This document shows positions 7,676 through 16,124 of a stretch of 33,659 nt of DNA, piece after piece; within the stretch, counting starts at the first letter, position 1, and each line of letters opens with the position of its first letter. Where the stretch lies: contig WRCX01000015.1 in assembly GCA_009783705.1 (NCBI GenBank), positions 1 to 33,659 on the forward strand, in the 5' to 3' direction. Position numbers and translations under genes: made by a program. The notes beneath the pieces are model-generated. The model made no database searches. It saw nothing but the letters and a program-made list of their open reading frames with translations, and was not told the origin of the DNA. Origin of the DNA: Candidatus Bathycorpusculum hydrogenotrophicum. GTDB lineage: Archaea; Thermoproteota; Bathyarchaeia; Bathyarchaeales; Bathycorpusculaceae.

Positions 7676-8740
7676 TTAGAAGAGTGCGTAGGGGAATTTT
7701 TGGTTGTTTTGCCAGTGTTTGCCTTTTATGGGGATGGGGTGTCCACAGACAGAGCAGTGCATGTCGTCGGTTAGGTTCCATTGTGTGACTTCAAAGCCGC
7801 ATCGTTTGATGACAGCGATGTCGCAGTTGGGGCAAATCGTGTTCTCGGCGGGGTGATCGGTGATGTTGCCGATGTAGACATAGTTGAGACCTTGATTTTT
7901 GGCGGTTAGATAGGCATGCTCCATTTCTTGCACACTAGTAGCAGGGGTGTTGGCCATTTTATATTCGGGGTGGAAACGCAACATATGCAGAGGGGTATCA
8001 GGACCCAAGTAATCGTTTATCCACTTAGATAGAGAGCGGATGTTTTCAGACGAGTTCCCGATTTTGGGAATAACGAGGTTTGTTAGTTCGATGTGGACAT
8101 TGTGGAGTTTGAATTCTTTTAGGGTATCATATATGGGTTCGACTGTTGGAACGCTCATGTTTGTGCGGTAGAAATCGGGGTCGGCACCGCCTTTAAAATC
8201 TACAGTAACCGCATCGAGGCAGGGTGCAATTGTTTTTACTGCTTCGGGTGTCATGTATCCATTGGTTACAAAGGTGTTGAATAATCCGGCCTGTTTGGCC
8301 AGCTTGGCTATGTCATAGACATACTCCAAAAAGATTGTAGGTTCGGTGTAGGTGTAGCTTAAGCCTTGGCAACCTGTGTTTTGAGCGGCACTAACTGCTT
8401 CTTCGGCTGAGAAAGGATCGCCGGGTGCTTGGTGGTCTTGGCTTATCATCCAGTTATCGCAGAATTGGCAACGAAAGTTACAACCCGCCGCCGCTATAGA
8501 CATCACTGAGGCACCTGGATTGAAGTGATAGAGGGGCTTTTTGCTGATAGGATCAACGCCTACAGAGACAGCTTTACCATAGTTTAGGCTATAGAGAGTA
8601 CCGTTTTCATTTTTTCGGACCAAACAGAAGCCAGGTGCACCCATACTGATAAGACAACTGCGTGCACAAAGACAACATTTGACTTTGTTATCATCTTGGC
8701 GAGTGTAGAGTAGCGCTTCATGCAGAGACATATTTTCCAC
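7676..8740 (-). CDS. amrS: AmrS-like radical SAM enzyme (AmmeMemoRadiSam system type)
   Basis: A 354-residue radical SAM protein. The iron-sulfur/SAM motif is Cys87-x3-Cys91-x2-Cys94 in GCNFRCQFCDNW. An N-terminal four-cysteine segment (CCLCARSC, then GFCLVRKNENG) and the stretch VDPISKKPLYHFNPG just before the SAM motif are typical of the AmrS family. The C-terminus ends in a zinc-ribbon-like pair, CPNC about 25 residues before CSVC. Family members usually sit beside or act with Memo and AMMECR1 proteins; their reaction is unknown to me. Neither partner is in this window. The start is GTG at 8740, with an in-frame ATG three codons later. It lies 172 bases downstream of hisI on the same strand. 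Confidence 0.87.
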   Translation of the reverse strand: MENMSLHEALLYTRQDDNKVKCCLCARSCLISMGAPGFCLVRKNENGTLYSLNYGKAVSVGVDPISKKPLYHFNPGASVMSIAAAGCNFRCQFCDNWMISQDHQAPGDPFSAEEAVSAAQNTGCQGLSYTYTEPTIFLEYVYDIAKLAKQAGLFNTFVTNGYMTPEAVKTIAPCLDAVTVDFKGGADPDFYRTNMSVPTVEPIYDTLKEFKLHNVHIELTNLVIPKIGNSSENIRSLSKWINDYLGPDTPLHMLRFHPEYKMANTPATSVQEMEHAYLTAKNQGLNYVYIGNITDHPAENTICPNCDIAVIKRCGFEVTQWNLTDDMHCSVCGHPIPIKGKHWQNNQKFPYALF

Positions 8741-8912
8741 AAAGAAAAAGAGCAGATTGTGTTTAAAAGTGTTAACTCAAGGGCTTAAACAGCTCGTGCA
8801 CCGCTTAAACGCAGACCTCTCAGGCATGCGGGGTGTTTTGAAGAATTTGAGAACGCCATGTGTGTTCTACAAAGGAGGGAAAATTAGATGTTTAAGGAGG
8901 GTTGAAGGTTGT

Positions 8913-9254
8913 TTAGAGTAGTTGGTTGTAGAAGCAGCTGTATTCGCCTGTGTGGCATGCAGGGCCGGTTTGTTCGACTAGATATAGTAGTGAGTCGCAG
9001 TCGCAGTCTGTGCTTATGGAGATTATTTTTTGTGTGTTTCCGCTGGTTTCGCCTTTTATCCAGATTTCGTTTCGGCTGCGGCTCCAGTAGGTTGCTTTTT
9101 TGGTTTTTAGGGTTAGTTCTACGGCTTCTTTGTTGGCGTAGGCTTGCATTAGGACGGTTTTGGTTTTGGCGTCTTGGGTTATAACGGGGATGAGCCCGTT
9201 GCCTTTTGTGAAATCTAGTTTTTTGAGCAGTTCGGTTGGTGTTATTGTTGTCGT
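8913..9254 (-). CDS. hisI: Phosphoribosyl-AMP cyclohydrolase, with a non-standard start codon
   Basis: HisI opens the purine ring of phosphoribosyl-AMP, the third histidine step. The conserved core is complete: [42 protein letters not shown], the zinc/metal motif DCDCD and the final [12 protein letters not shown]. The first in-frame ATG, GTG or TTG is the ATG at 9149, which would delete the conserved [13 protein letters not shown] segment. Upstream the frame holds only ATA (9243-9245), overlapping the hisF TAA stop as ATAA, and ACG (9252-9254). GGTGA (9259-9263) is four bases before ACG, exactly the spacing seen at the start at 1462. I place the start at ACG (113 residues), with ATA (110 residues) as the alternative. 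It is the last gene of the his operon; no fused HisE domain is present. Confidence 0.8.
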   Translation of the reverse strand, partial: TTTITPTELLKKLDFTKGNGLIPVITQDAKTKTVLMQAYANKEAVELTLKTKKATYWSRSRNEIWIKGETSGNTQKIISISTDCDCDSLLYLVEQTGPACHTGEYSCFYNQLL

Positions 9255-10060
9255 ATGGTCACCCCCATTTTGTGCAGGTAGTTTTTGACTTTTGGAATGG
9301 GATAGTTGTTGTAGTGGAAAATTGAGGCGGCTAGTGCGGCGTCCGCTTTGCCTTCTGTGAATACATCGTAGAGGTGTTTGGGTTCTCCGGCTCCGCCGCT
9401 TGCAATTATGGGAACGTTGACATGTTCGCTTATATTGCGGGTTAATTCGAGGTCATAACCGTCTTTGGTTCCGTCTTTGTCCATGGAGGTGATTAAGAAT
9501 TCTCCGGCGCCTAGTTTTTCGGCTTCGGTGGCCCATGTTAGGGCGTCTATGCCTGTGGGTTTTCTGCCGCCGTAGGTGACGACTTCAAACCAAACGGGGC
9601 CCTTGGGGGTGTTTATTGTGTTTTTTGTGTTGGCTGAGGTGGCAGTGGTGGTGGGGTTGCGTTTGACGTCGATAGCGCAGACGACGCATTGTCGTCCAAA
9701 GGCATCGGCTAGTTCGGTGATTAGGTGGGGGTTTTCGACTGCGGCTGTATTAATGGAGACTTTGTCGGCTCCGCTACAAAGAATTAGGCGTGCATCTGCT
9801 ACACTTCGGATGCCTCCGCCGACGGTGAAGGGTATGTTGATTGTTTTTGCGACTTCTTGGACGTATTTGCGCATTATGTCGCGTTTTTCGCTTGAGGCGG
9901 TAATGTCTAAAAAGACCAACTCATCGGCGCCATCGTCGCTGTAGCGTTTGGCCATTTCGGTTGGGTCGCCGGCTGATTTGGGGTTTTGAAAGTTTATGCA
10001 TTTGACAACTTGGCCGTGGTCGACATCGAGGCAAGGTATGATTCGTTTTGCTAGGGGCAT
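9242..10060 (-). CDS. hisF: Imidazole glycerol phosphate synthase, cyclase subunit
   Basis: HisF is the beta/alpha-barrel subunit that closes the imidazole ring using ammonia delivered by HisH. Catalytic Asp12 ([14 protein letters not shown]) and Asp131 (CAIDVKR) are present. So are the phosphate-binding loops GGGIRS (81-86) and [13 protein letters not shown] near residue 217. At 272 residues it is about 20 longer than usual. The excess is a Thr/Asn-rich insertion at about 135-153, between strand 5 and the [13 protein letters not shown] segment. The gene starts at ATG four bases after hisA ends, and its stop overlaps the beginning of hisI. Confidence 0.96.
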   Translation of the reverse strand: MPLAKRIIPCLDVDHGQVVKCINFQNPKSAGDPTEMAKRYSDDGADELVFLDITASSEKRDIMRKYVQEVAKTINIPFTVGGGIRSVADARLILCSGADKVSINTAAVENPHLITELADAFGRQCVVCAIDVKRNPTTTATSANTKNTINTPKGPVWFEVVTYGGRKPTGIDALTWATEAEKLGAGEFLITSMDKDGTKDGYDLELTRNISEHVNVPIIASGGAGEPKHLYDVFTEGKADAALAASIFHYNNYPIPKVKNYLHKMGVTIRQQ

Positions 10061-10064
10061 ATTG

Positions 10065-10793
10065 TTAGGGTCCTATGGTTGTTAGTGCTTCTCTTAGTGT
10101 GAATCGGTTTTCATAGAGGGCTTTGCCGATGACGGCTCCTTTGCAGTTGATTGCTTTGAGTGCGGCTAAATCAGCTATGGAACCTATGCCGCCTGCGGCG
10201 ATGATTTTGGTGTTTGAGGATTGTTGGACGGCGTCGGTGAGGGTTTGGATGTCGGGGCCGTTTAGCATGCCGTCTTGTGCGATGGAGGTTATGAGAAATG
10301 TGTGGACACCTAGTTGGGTGTATTTGTTGAGGGCTTCATCTACGGTCATGGGGGACTCAGTTTGCCAGCCATCAACCATGATGTGGCCGTTGCAGTTATC
10401 TAGGGCAACTATGACGGTATCATCGCCGAAGGTTTTTTGGATTTTTGTGATAGCGGAAGGGTCGCTAAAGGCTAGTGAGCCCAGTATGACTTGGGCGACG
10501 CCTACTTGAAGCAGGCTCTCGGCGACTTCGTAGCTACGTATGCCTCCGCCGACTTGGAGGGGTAGGGTGATGTTTTTTGCGATCTCGGCGATGACTGGGC
10601 GGTTGTCGCCTATGCTAAATGCTGCGTCGAGATCGATTATGTGGAGTTTGCCTGCGCCTTCGCTTTGCCAGCGTTGGGCGGCTTGGAGGGGTGTACCGAA
10701 TTGGGCTTCGTAGGTTTTGGCGGTTTCGGCGGCACCTTGGGTTAGGCGGACGATTTTTCCGCCCATTAGGTCTATTGCAGGTATTAATTGCAT
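10065..10793 (-). CDS. hisA: ProFAR isomerase
   Basis: HisA isomerises ProFAR to PRFAR in the fourth step of histidine synthesis. The N-terminus reads MQLIPAIDLMGGKIVRLTQG with catalytic Asp8. The second acid is in VIVALDNCNGHIMVDGW. The phosphate-binding loops are VGGGIRSYE and AAGGIGSIADL. The length of about 242 residues is normal. I choose the ATG at 10793 because homologues begin at this point and AGTGA lies just upstream. A GTG at 10802, abutting the hisH stop, would add three residues. It lies in the middle of the his operon between hisH and hisF. Confidence 0.95.
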   Translation of the reverse strand: MQLIPAIDLMGGKIVRLTQGAAETAKTYEAQFGTPLQAAQRWQSEGAGKLHIIDLDAAFSIGDNRPVIAEIAKNITLPLQVGGGIRSYEVAESLLQVGVAQVILGSLAFSDPSAITKIQKTFGDDTVIVALDNCNGHIMVDGWQTESPMTVDEALNKYTQLGVHTFLITSIAQDGMLNGPDIQTLTDAVQQSSNTKIIAAGGIGSIADLAALKAINCKGAVIGKALYENRFTLREALTTIGP

Positions 10794-10802
10794 ATTTGTC
10801 AC

Positions 10803-11411
10803 TTACCGTACTATTATTTTTGCAAAGTTTTTGAGTATTTGGATGCCTGCTTCGCCGGATTTTTCGGGGTGGAATTGGGTGCCGTAAATGTTTTTTTGGG
10901 CGATAGCAGAGGTGAAGGTTTGGCCATAGTATGTTTGTGTGGCCACTATGTTTGGGTCCTTGGGGTCGGGATATAGGGAGTGAACAAAGTATACGTAGGT
11001 GTCCTCAGCAATGCCTTCGAGGAGTTCAGTTGGTTTTTTGATGCTAAGGGTGTTCCATCCCATGTGAGGTACTTTTACTGTTGTTGCGGGGAGTTGTTTG
11101 ACTTCTCCTTTGAATAGGGCTAGTCCTTCTCCGGGTCCTTCTTGGCTTGTTTGAAAGAATAGCTGCAGTCCTAGGCATATGCCAAGTATGGGTGTGCCTT
11201 GTGTGGCTTTGGTGTGTATGGTTTCTTTGACTGGGGCTAGTTTTTCTAGGGAGGCGGTAAAGTTGCCTACGCCGGGTAGGGCGATGGCGTCTGCTTGGGT
11301 TAGGTCTTCTTTGGTGGTGGCTATGGTGGTAGTTAATCCAGTTTTTTCTAGGGCGGTTTTTAGGCTTAGGAGGTTGCCTGCGCCGTAGTCAAATATGGTT
11401 GTGTTGGCCAC
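10803..11411 (-). CDS. hisH: Imidazole glycerol phosphate synthase, glutaminase subunit
   Basis: HisH is a class I glutamine amidotransferase that supplies ammonia to HisF. The triad is Cys79 (GICLGLQLFF), His181 and Glu183 (YGTQFHPEKSG). The oxyanion segment LPGVGNF is at 45-51, and PHMGWN at 115-120 is typical of the family. Length (202 residues) is normal. The start is GTG at 11411, immediately after the TAA of hisB with no spacer, with GGAG about eight bases upstream inside the hisB end. Its own TAA is likewise followed at once by GTG. HisF is encoded two genes downstream in the same operon, so both synthase subunits are made together. Confidence 0.95.
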   Translation of the reverse strand: MANTTIFDYGAGNLLSLKTALEKTGLTTTIATTKEDLTQADAIALPGVGNFTASLEKLAPVKETIHTKATQGTPILGICLGLQLFFQTSQEGPGEGLALFKGEVKQLPATTVKVPHMGWNTLSIKKPTELLEGIAEDTYVYFVHSLYPDPKDPNIVATQTYYGQTFTSAIAQKNIYGTQFHPEKSGEAGIQILKNFAKIIVR

Positions 11412-11996
11412 TTAGATGACTCCTTTGCTGCTGGGTACGCCTTTGCGTCTTGGGTCAATAGTGATTGCTTGGCGCAGTGCAAGTGCGAGGGCTTTGGTTG
11501 CGGCTTCGGCTTTGTGGTGGTCGTTGCTACCATATAGGACAAGGATGTGGATGTTTGCTTGGAGGGTTTGAATGAGTGATTCAAAGAAGTGCACGATGTC
11601 TTCGGTGGGCATGTCTTCTATTTTTTTGCCTTTTAGTTTGAGGTCGAGTTTGCCGTAGGGGCGTTTAACTAAGTCAACCGCAGCAAAGGCTATGGAGCAG
11701 TCCATGGGTGCGGCGGCGCTTCCAAAGCGGGTGATGCCTTCGCGGGTGCCTAAGGCTTTGTTTAGGGCTTCCCCTAGGCCCAAGGCGAGGTCTTCTACGC
11801 AGTGGTGTACCAAGTCGCCCTTAACGGATGCTGATATATCAATTAGGCTATGGGTGGCCAGAGAAGTGAGCATGTGATCAAGAAACGGCACTCCGGCAGA
11901 TATTGTGGCTTTGCCTTCTCCGTCCAAGTTGACACTAACACGAACGTCTGTTTCTTTGGTTTTACGCTGAACCTCTTGAAATCTCATTATCGTCAT
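11412..11996 (-). CDS. hisB: Imidazoleglycerol-phosphate dehydratase
   Basis: HisB dehydrates imidazole glycerol phosphate. The 194-residue protein has GVPFLDHMLTSLATHS (first metal-binding His cluster), VHHCVEDLALGLGEAL and the second repeat SNDHHKAEAATKALALALR. Compared with the textbook VDDHHTVED, the first HH motif is shortened and reads GDLVHHCVED, with Cys in place of Thr. The two histidines and Glu needed for Mn2+ binding are kept, so activity is expected. There is no fused phosphatase domain. The ATG at 11996 overlaps the hisC stop by one base (TAATG). Confidence 0.93.
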   Translation of the reverse strand: MTIMRFQEVQRKTKETDVRVSVNLDGEGKATISAGVPFLDHMLTSLATHSLIDISASVKGDLVHHCVEDLALGLGEALNKALGTREGITRFGSAAAPMDCSIAFAAVDLVKRPYGKLDLKLKGKKIEDMPTEDIVHFFESLIQTLQANIHILVLYGSNDHHKAEAATKALALALRQAITIDPRRKGVPSSKGVI

Positions 11997-13120
11997 TATT
12001 TTTTTTCTCCTTGGATTTGTTTTAGTGCCTCGATTAGTTTAGCATTCATCTGGGGCAGGCCCACAGTTATGCGGAAGCAACTCTCATATTGTAGGAGCTT
12101 ACCCCATTTTTTTAGTATGATGCCCCGTTTAAGCAGTTTGGTGTAGAGTTGGTCTGCGGGGGCTTGGGTGTTTATGAGTATAAAGTCTGCCTGTGAGGCA
12201 AATGCTTTGATACCCTCGATTTGGTTTAGTTGCTCTATGAGATTTGTGCGCTCGGTTATAAGTGCTGAGACGGCACTTTGGGCTATGGTGATGTTTTCGA
12301 GCATTTTTATACCCATCCGAATAGAGAATCCACTTACGGGGTAGGGTAGGGGGGATTTATCGCGCATCACCTTGGCTAATTCGGGGTTGGCCACAGCATA
12401 GCCTAGGCGCAACATGGCTAGACCAAAGGCTTTGGAGAATGTGCGCAGTATAATCATATTGGGGAATTCTTGGATGCGTGAAATGAAGCTATAATCGGCA
12501 AATTCGCCATAAGCTTCATCTAAGATCACTATGCCGGGGAATGCTTGGGTTAGTTTTTCGATGTCTTTGGGGTTTAGTTGGTTTGCGGTGGGGTTGTTGG
12601 GTGAACACAAATAGAGCAAACGGGTTTTCTCTGAAAATGCGTCCAGCATGGCGTTTATGTTGAGTTGAAAGTCAGCGTTTAGGGGGATTTCTATGTATTG
12701 GCCGCCTTGGCGCTTGACACAGAGCCGGGGGATAGCAAAGGAGGGCGTGAAGGCCACTGCTGCATCGCTGGGCTCAATGAAGAGTCGTACCATACGATCG
12801 ATTAACTCATCACCTGCGTTGCCCACTACTAAAAAGTCCTCAGGAACAGCGAGGTGGCGACTTAGTTTTTGGCGTAATTTGATTTCTTCATCCTCGGGGT
12901 ACATGCGCAGATCGATTTCGTCACAGAGCTGCTTCATGATATCAGTTTGTTTGGCGCGGTCGATGTAGAGGTTTTCGTTGAAATTGAGCTTAACAATTTC
13001 AGACGACTCAACGCCTAGTTGATCGGCTAGACCCTCAGGGGTGACACCGGCGCTGTAGCAGTCAATAGCGCCTAGTTTGGCCAATTTTTTATCGAGCCAT
13101 GCACGGTAGGAGGCACTCAT
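11996..13120 (-). CDS. hisC: Histidinol-phosphate aminotransferase
   Basis: A 374-residue PLP-dependent fold-type I aminotransferase that transfers an amino group from glutamate to imidazole acetol phosphate. The PLP-binding lysine is Lys230 in RTFSKAFGLAMLRLGY. Asp201 (LDEAYGEF) pairs with the PLP nitrogen, and Asn176 lies in CSPNNPTANQ. The N-terminal KLNFNENLY matches HisC rather than general aspartate aminotransferases. Its position between hisD and hisB fixes the role. It overlaps hisD by four bases (ATGA) and hisB by one, consistent with translational coupling. Confidence 0.95.
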   Translation of the reverse strand: MSASYRAWLDKKLAKLGAIDCYSAGVTPEGLADQLGVESSEIVKLNFNENLYIDRAKQTDIMKQLCDEIDLRMYPEDEEIKLRQKLSRHLAVPEDFLVVGNAGDELIDRMVRLFIEPSDAAVAFTPSFAIPRLCVKRQGGQYIEIPLNADFQLNINAMLDAFSEKTRLLYLCSPNNPTANQLNPKDIEKLTQAFPGIVILDEAYGEFADYSFISRIQEFPNMIILRTFSKAFGLAMLRLGYAVANPELAKVMRDKSPLPYPVSGFSIRMGIKMLENITIAQSAVSALITERTNLIEQLNQIEGIKAFASQADFILINTQAPADQLYTKLLKRGIILKKWGKLLQYESCFRITVGLPQMNAKLIEALKQIQGEKK

Positions 13121-14415
13121 TGTTGGAATCTCGCCTCTATGGCTTTGGAGTGATTGGGAAGGTTCTCAGTATCGGTTAGGACCTTAATGTGTGTGCGGAC
13201 TTTTTCTAAGCCTTCTTTGGAGCATTCTGCAATACTGACGCGGCGCATAAAGTCGATAACGGAGAGTCCGGAGAAGGATTGGGCGAAGCCGCCGGTGGGT
13301 AGTACGTGGTAGGTTCCGCTGGCATAATCGCTTAGTGGTACAGGGCTGTAGGGGCCTATTAGGATTAAACCGGCGATGAGTTGTTTGGAGAGAGTTTGGG
13401 CGTTGTTTGTCAAAACTTCTAGATGTTCGGCGGCAAATTGGTTGGTTAGTTTGACTGCTTGATCCATATCAGTACAGACTATGATAAAACCATATTTAGA
13501 GAGGGATTCAAGAACTTTCTCAGCTCGGGGGGCTTGAGCTACTATGTTGGTGATCCAGCTTTGTACGTCTTGGGCTAGTTTGGGAGAGGTTGTTATAAGG
13601 GCTGAGATGCTGTCGGTACCGTGTTCGGCTTGGGAGATCATGTCATAGGCGATTAGGCAAGGATCTGCGTATTGATCTGCTAGGATTAGGATTTCGCTTG
13701 GTCCTGCGGGCATGTCTATGGCGGTGTCTTGTGAGACTTGGACTTTGGCGGCTGTGACGTATTTGCTTCCGGGTCCAACTATTTTGCGTACTGGAGCTAT
13801 GGTTTGGGTGCCATAGGCTAGCGCAGCGATGGCTTGGGCGCCGCCGATTCGATAGATCTCGCTTATGCCACAAATATCAGCGGCGACAAGCACTAAGGGG
13901 TTGACTTTGCCCTCTGCATCGCAGGGAGAGCATATCACGATGCGTTTTACGCCGGCGAGTTTAGCGACCAGTGCAGTCATGATCACGGTGCTTGGGTATG
14001 CGGCTTGGCCGCCTGGAATATAGCATCCAACACTTTCCAGGGGTTGCATCAGGGTTTTTACCATAATACCCTCGTTGAAGACTTGAACGTTGGTTTGGGT
14101 GAGGAGTTGATTTTGGAAGATGCTAACGCGTTGTTTCATGAACTCGATGGCGGCTATTTGTTGTTTTGTGACTTGTTGGTAGGCGTCTTTGATCTCTTGG
14201 GAGTTGACTTGCAGGGTGGCGGGTGTGAGGTTGGCTTTGTCGAATTTTTGGGCGAACTCTATGATTGCTTGGTCGCCTTGGGTTCGAACGTGGTCTATGA
14301 TGGTTTTTACGGTGGTTTGAAGCTCCGCTTGATTTTGATTGGTTTGTTGACGACAGAACCAATCTTTGGGTAACTGATTTGTGGTCCACAGTTTTAGGAT
14401 TGGTTGGTTTTGCAT
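13117..14415 (-). CDS. hisD: Histidinol dehydrogenase
   Basis: HisD oxidises histidinol to histidine in two NAD+-dependent steps. Visible active-site residues are zinc ligands Gln262 and His265 (ISQAEHGTDS), and the catalytic Glu330-His331 pair (AAEHLEVL). The NAD-binding region contains YIPGGQAAYPST and VGPGSKYVTAAK, and the family motif DMPAGPSEILI is at 234-244. At 432 residues the length is normal. The start overlaps the end of hisG by 22 bases. It is the second gene of the operon although it acts last in the pathway. Confidence 0.96.
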   Translation of the reverse strand: MQNQPILKLWTTNQLPKDWFCRQQTNQNQAELQTTVKTIIDHVRTQGDQAIIEFAQKFDKANLTPATLQVNSQEIKDAYQQVTKQQIAAIEFMKQRVSIFQNQLLTQTNVQVFNEGIMVKTLMQPLESVGCYIPGGQAAYPSTVIMTALVAKLAGVKRIVICSPCDAEGKVNPLVLVAADICGISEIYRIGGAQAIAALAYGTQTIAPVRKIVGPGSKYVTAAKVQVSQDTAIDMPAGPSEILILADQYADPCLIAYDMISQAEHGTDSISALITTSPKLAQDVQSWITNIVAQAPRAEKVLESLSKYGFIIVCTDMDQAVKLTNQFAAEHLEVLTNNAQTLSKQLIAGLILIGPYSPVPLSDYASGTYHVLPTGGFAQSFSGLSVIDFMRRVSIAECSKEGLEKVRTHIKVLTDTENLPNHSKAIEARFQQ

Positions 14416-15395
14416 TGGTCGTCGGTTCTCCAGGCGATCTCATCAAGGGCTAGCACCTGGCGTGGTTCAAACACCACTAAGCCCTGAGTGAGTCGGCGGA
14501 TTTTTGGAAGTATGGCTATGAAGCAGTCTTTTTCAATGACTGTATTGACGCCTACCCAACCCTCATCAGCTAGAGGACATATTGTGGGGTTTTTAAGGGC
14601 GGGTAGTTCGGTTAGCAGGGTTTGGAGGTTTTCTTTTTTGACATTGACAAATATGTGTATACGTTTTGAGCCATCAACAACACCTTTTAGCAGAGCCACA
14701 ATGTCGTAGATTTTTTCTCGTTTCTGGGGGTCTTGGAGCGCTTTTTTATTGGCAATAAGTATAGCTGCGGATGTGAGAACCGTATCAATTATGCGCAAAC
14801 CGTTTGCTTCTATGGTGGTTCCGGTTTCGGTTACATCCATGATACAGTCGCTGTTTTCTGGGGGTTTGGCTTCTGTGGCGCCAAAGGAGAGAAAGATTTT
14901 AGCTTTAGGATTATCGCCCTTTCGCCACCAAGGTGTAACCAACACAGGATCTGTTTCGCCAAAGCGGGCTTTGTATTCAGGGGTGCTTTTGAGATACTCA
15001 GAAGCTATATTGAGGTACTCGGTGCTTACACGGAAGTTTTTGCCCTGACTCCAAATAGACTCCATGAACTGACCCAAGGTGGTGCCTGCGGGAACACTTT
15101 TGGGCACTGCAATAACTAGGCGGATTTTGCCGTATTCGAGGTTTTGGAGAATCTCAACATCAGCACGGTTTTCTTTTACCCAGTCCTCACCTGTGATACC
15201 TATGTCTTGGAGACCTTCGCTGACAAACACGGGGATTTCTTGGGGTCGTAGCACTTTCATCTCAATTTGGGGGTCATTTATACTTGGACGATAAGTACGA
15301 TCAGTTCCGCCGAGTTTGAAGCCAGATTTGGAGAAGAATTCTGCGGTTGCTTTTTCTAGGGAACCTTTGGGGATGGCAAATTTTAATTTATCCAT
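14394..15395 (-). CDS. hisG: ATP phosphoribosyltransferase, long form with regulatory domain
   Basis: HisG joins ATP and PRPP in the first, committed step. The N-terminal two-lobed catalytic part has KFAIPKGSLEKA, VFVSEGLQDIGITGEDWV and the PRPP-binding segment around MDVTETGTTIEANGLRII. The C-terminal segment from about residue 245 (IHIFVNVKKENLQTLLTELP) is the HisG_C domain of the long, hexameric form, which binds histidine for feedback inhibition, so no HisZ is needed. At 333 residues it is longer than most. The additional length lies around 135-165, including a WWRKGDNPKAK stretch. An AGGTGA site lies just upstream of the ATG. It leads the operon. Confidence 0.94.
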   Translation of the reverse strand: MDKLKFAIPKGSLEKATAEFFSKSGFKLGGTDRTYRPSINDPQIEMKVLRPQEIPVFVSEGLQDIGITGEDWVKENRADVEILQNLEYGKIRLVIAVPKSVPAGTTLGQFMESIWSQGKNFRVSTEYLNIASEYLKSTPEYKARFGETDPVLVTPWWRKGDNPKAKIFLSFGATEAKPPENSDCIMDVTETGTTIEANGLRIIDTVLTSAAILIANKKALQDPQKREKIYDIVALLKGVVDGSKRIHIFVNVKKENLQTLLTELPALKNPTICPLADEGWVGVNTVIEKDCFIAILPKIRRLTQGLVVFEPRQVLALDEIAWRTDDQCKTNQS

Positions 15396-15400
15396 AAATT

Positions 15401-15427
15401 TTCACCTAAATATTTAGAGTTATATCT
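15401..15427 (-). promoter_or_regulatory. Probable his operon promoter and ribosome binding site
   Basis: Reading toward hisG, AGATATAA (15420-15427) is a candidate TATA element. A palindromic CTAAATATTTAG follows (15406-15417), overlapping AGGTGAA (15401-15407), the hisG ribosome binding site. The palindrome could be an operator. The transcription start cannot be fixed from sequence. Confidence 0.4.
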
Positions 15428-15890
15428 AAGGGTTTTTTGTTTTGCAAAAACGTTCTGTTGGGGAAATGCGCCTGATTTACAATAACAAATCGACACTAAG
15501 CTTTCAATGAAGGCAATCGCCTTGTATGAACGCAATTCCTCATCATACGTCACTAAGGACACCACAACAGCTGACTCCCTAATAAATTATCGCATCAATA
15601 CTAGGCTAAATCCTCATACCAAGTACTGCAAAGCTATTTTTAGAGAGACAACCTCTTTTAAAAACAGTAAATAGATAACCCGCATATAAACAAAACGCGA
15701 AACCAACAACAGAAAACCAGCAACCAACCACAAAACCAAACGACCACCCGTGTCAGATACTAACGTAAACTAACAAAAAAAGAGCAAAAACAACAACCGC
15801 TTGGTTAAAACTCTGAGTTAAGCAGGCAATAAAAGTTATTAAAAACTTAACAGCTCAAAGTAAGAAGGAATAGTAAGATAGTGTTGCAGT
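15428..15890. other. Intergenic region between hisG and the AbrB gene
   Basis: This A/T-rich stretch contains no gene I can support. A minus-strand frame of 60 codons (15383-15565) runs into the hisG start and has a weak AGGGAG before its GTG, but it matches no family I recognise. From about 15660 to 15800 the sequence is simple, A- and C-rich on the plus strand, and looks non-coding. Confidence 0.4.
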
Positions 15891-16124
15891 ATGGACGCAG
15901 ATGAGGTTGTAGTAACAAAAAAAGGTCAGATAACCATCCCTGTAAGGTTACGTAAAAAGTTCAAAATAGAAGAAGGAACACACATAGAAGTCATTGAAAC
16001 AGAGAATGGAATTCTTGTTAAACCAAAAAAATCTATTTGGGACTACATCGGATCAGGCACAACGTATGCAACCGTTGAAGAAATGAAAAAAGAACTCAAC
16101 AAACTAAGAGAAGAAAACACCTAA
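15891..16124 (+). CDS. AbrB-family transcriptional regulator, possible orphan antitoxin
   Basis: A 77-residue AbrB/SpoVT protein. The DNA-binding swapped hairpin is VVVTKKGQITIPVRLRKKF (residues 6-24), followed by GTHIEVIETENGILVKPKK. The charged C-terminal helix (EEMKKELNKLREE) resembles the toxin-binding tail of VapB antitoxins. No intact PIN-domain gene follows, so it is either a stand-alone regulator or an orphan antitoxin. A few codons just downstream (VYDTQFLW) resemble the beginning of a PIN protein but end at once. Confidence 0.85.
   Translation: MDADEVVVTKKGQITIPVRLRKKFKIEEGTHIEVIETENGILVKPKKSIWDYIGSGTTYATVEEMKKELNKLREENT

Noticed and set aside
8909-9184. Plus-strand 91-codon frame opposite hisI
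   Set aside because: Arg/Leu/Trp-rich composition and exact overlap with the conserved hisI frame on the other strand; a shadow.
11750-11870. Possible loss of the HisB active site because DHHTVED is altered
   Set aside because: Both histidines and the Glu of the motif remain (HHCVED), so I treat it as a family variant rather than an inactive enzyme.
15383-15565. 60-codon minus-strand frame upstream of hisG
   Set aside because: It overlaps the hisG start and matches no known family; a GTG with weak AGGGAG is not enough to call a gene.
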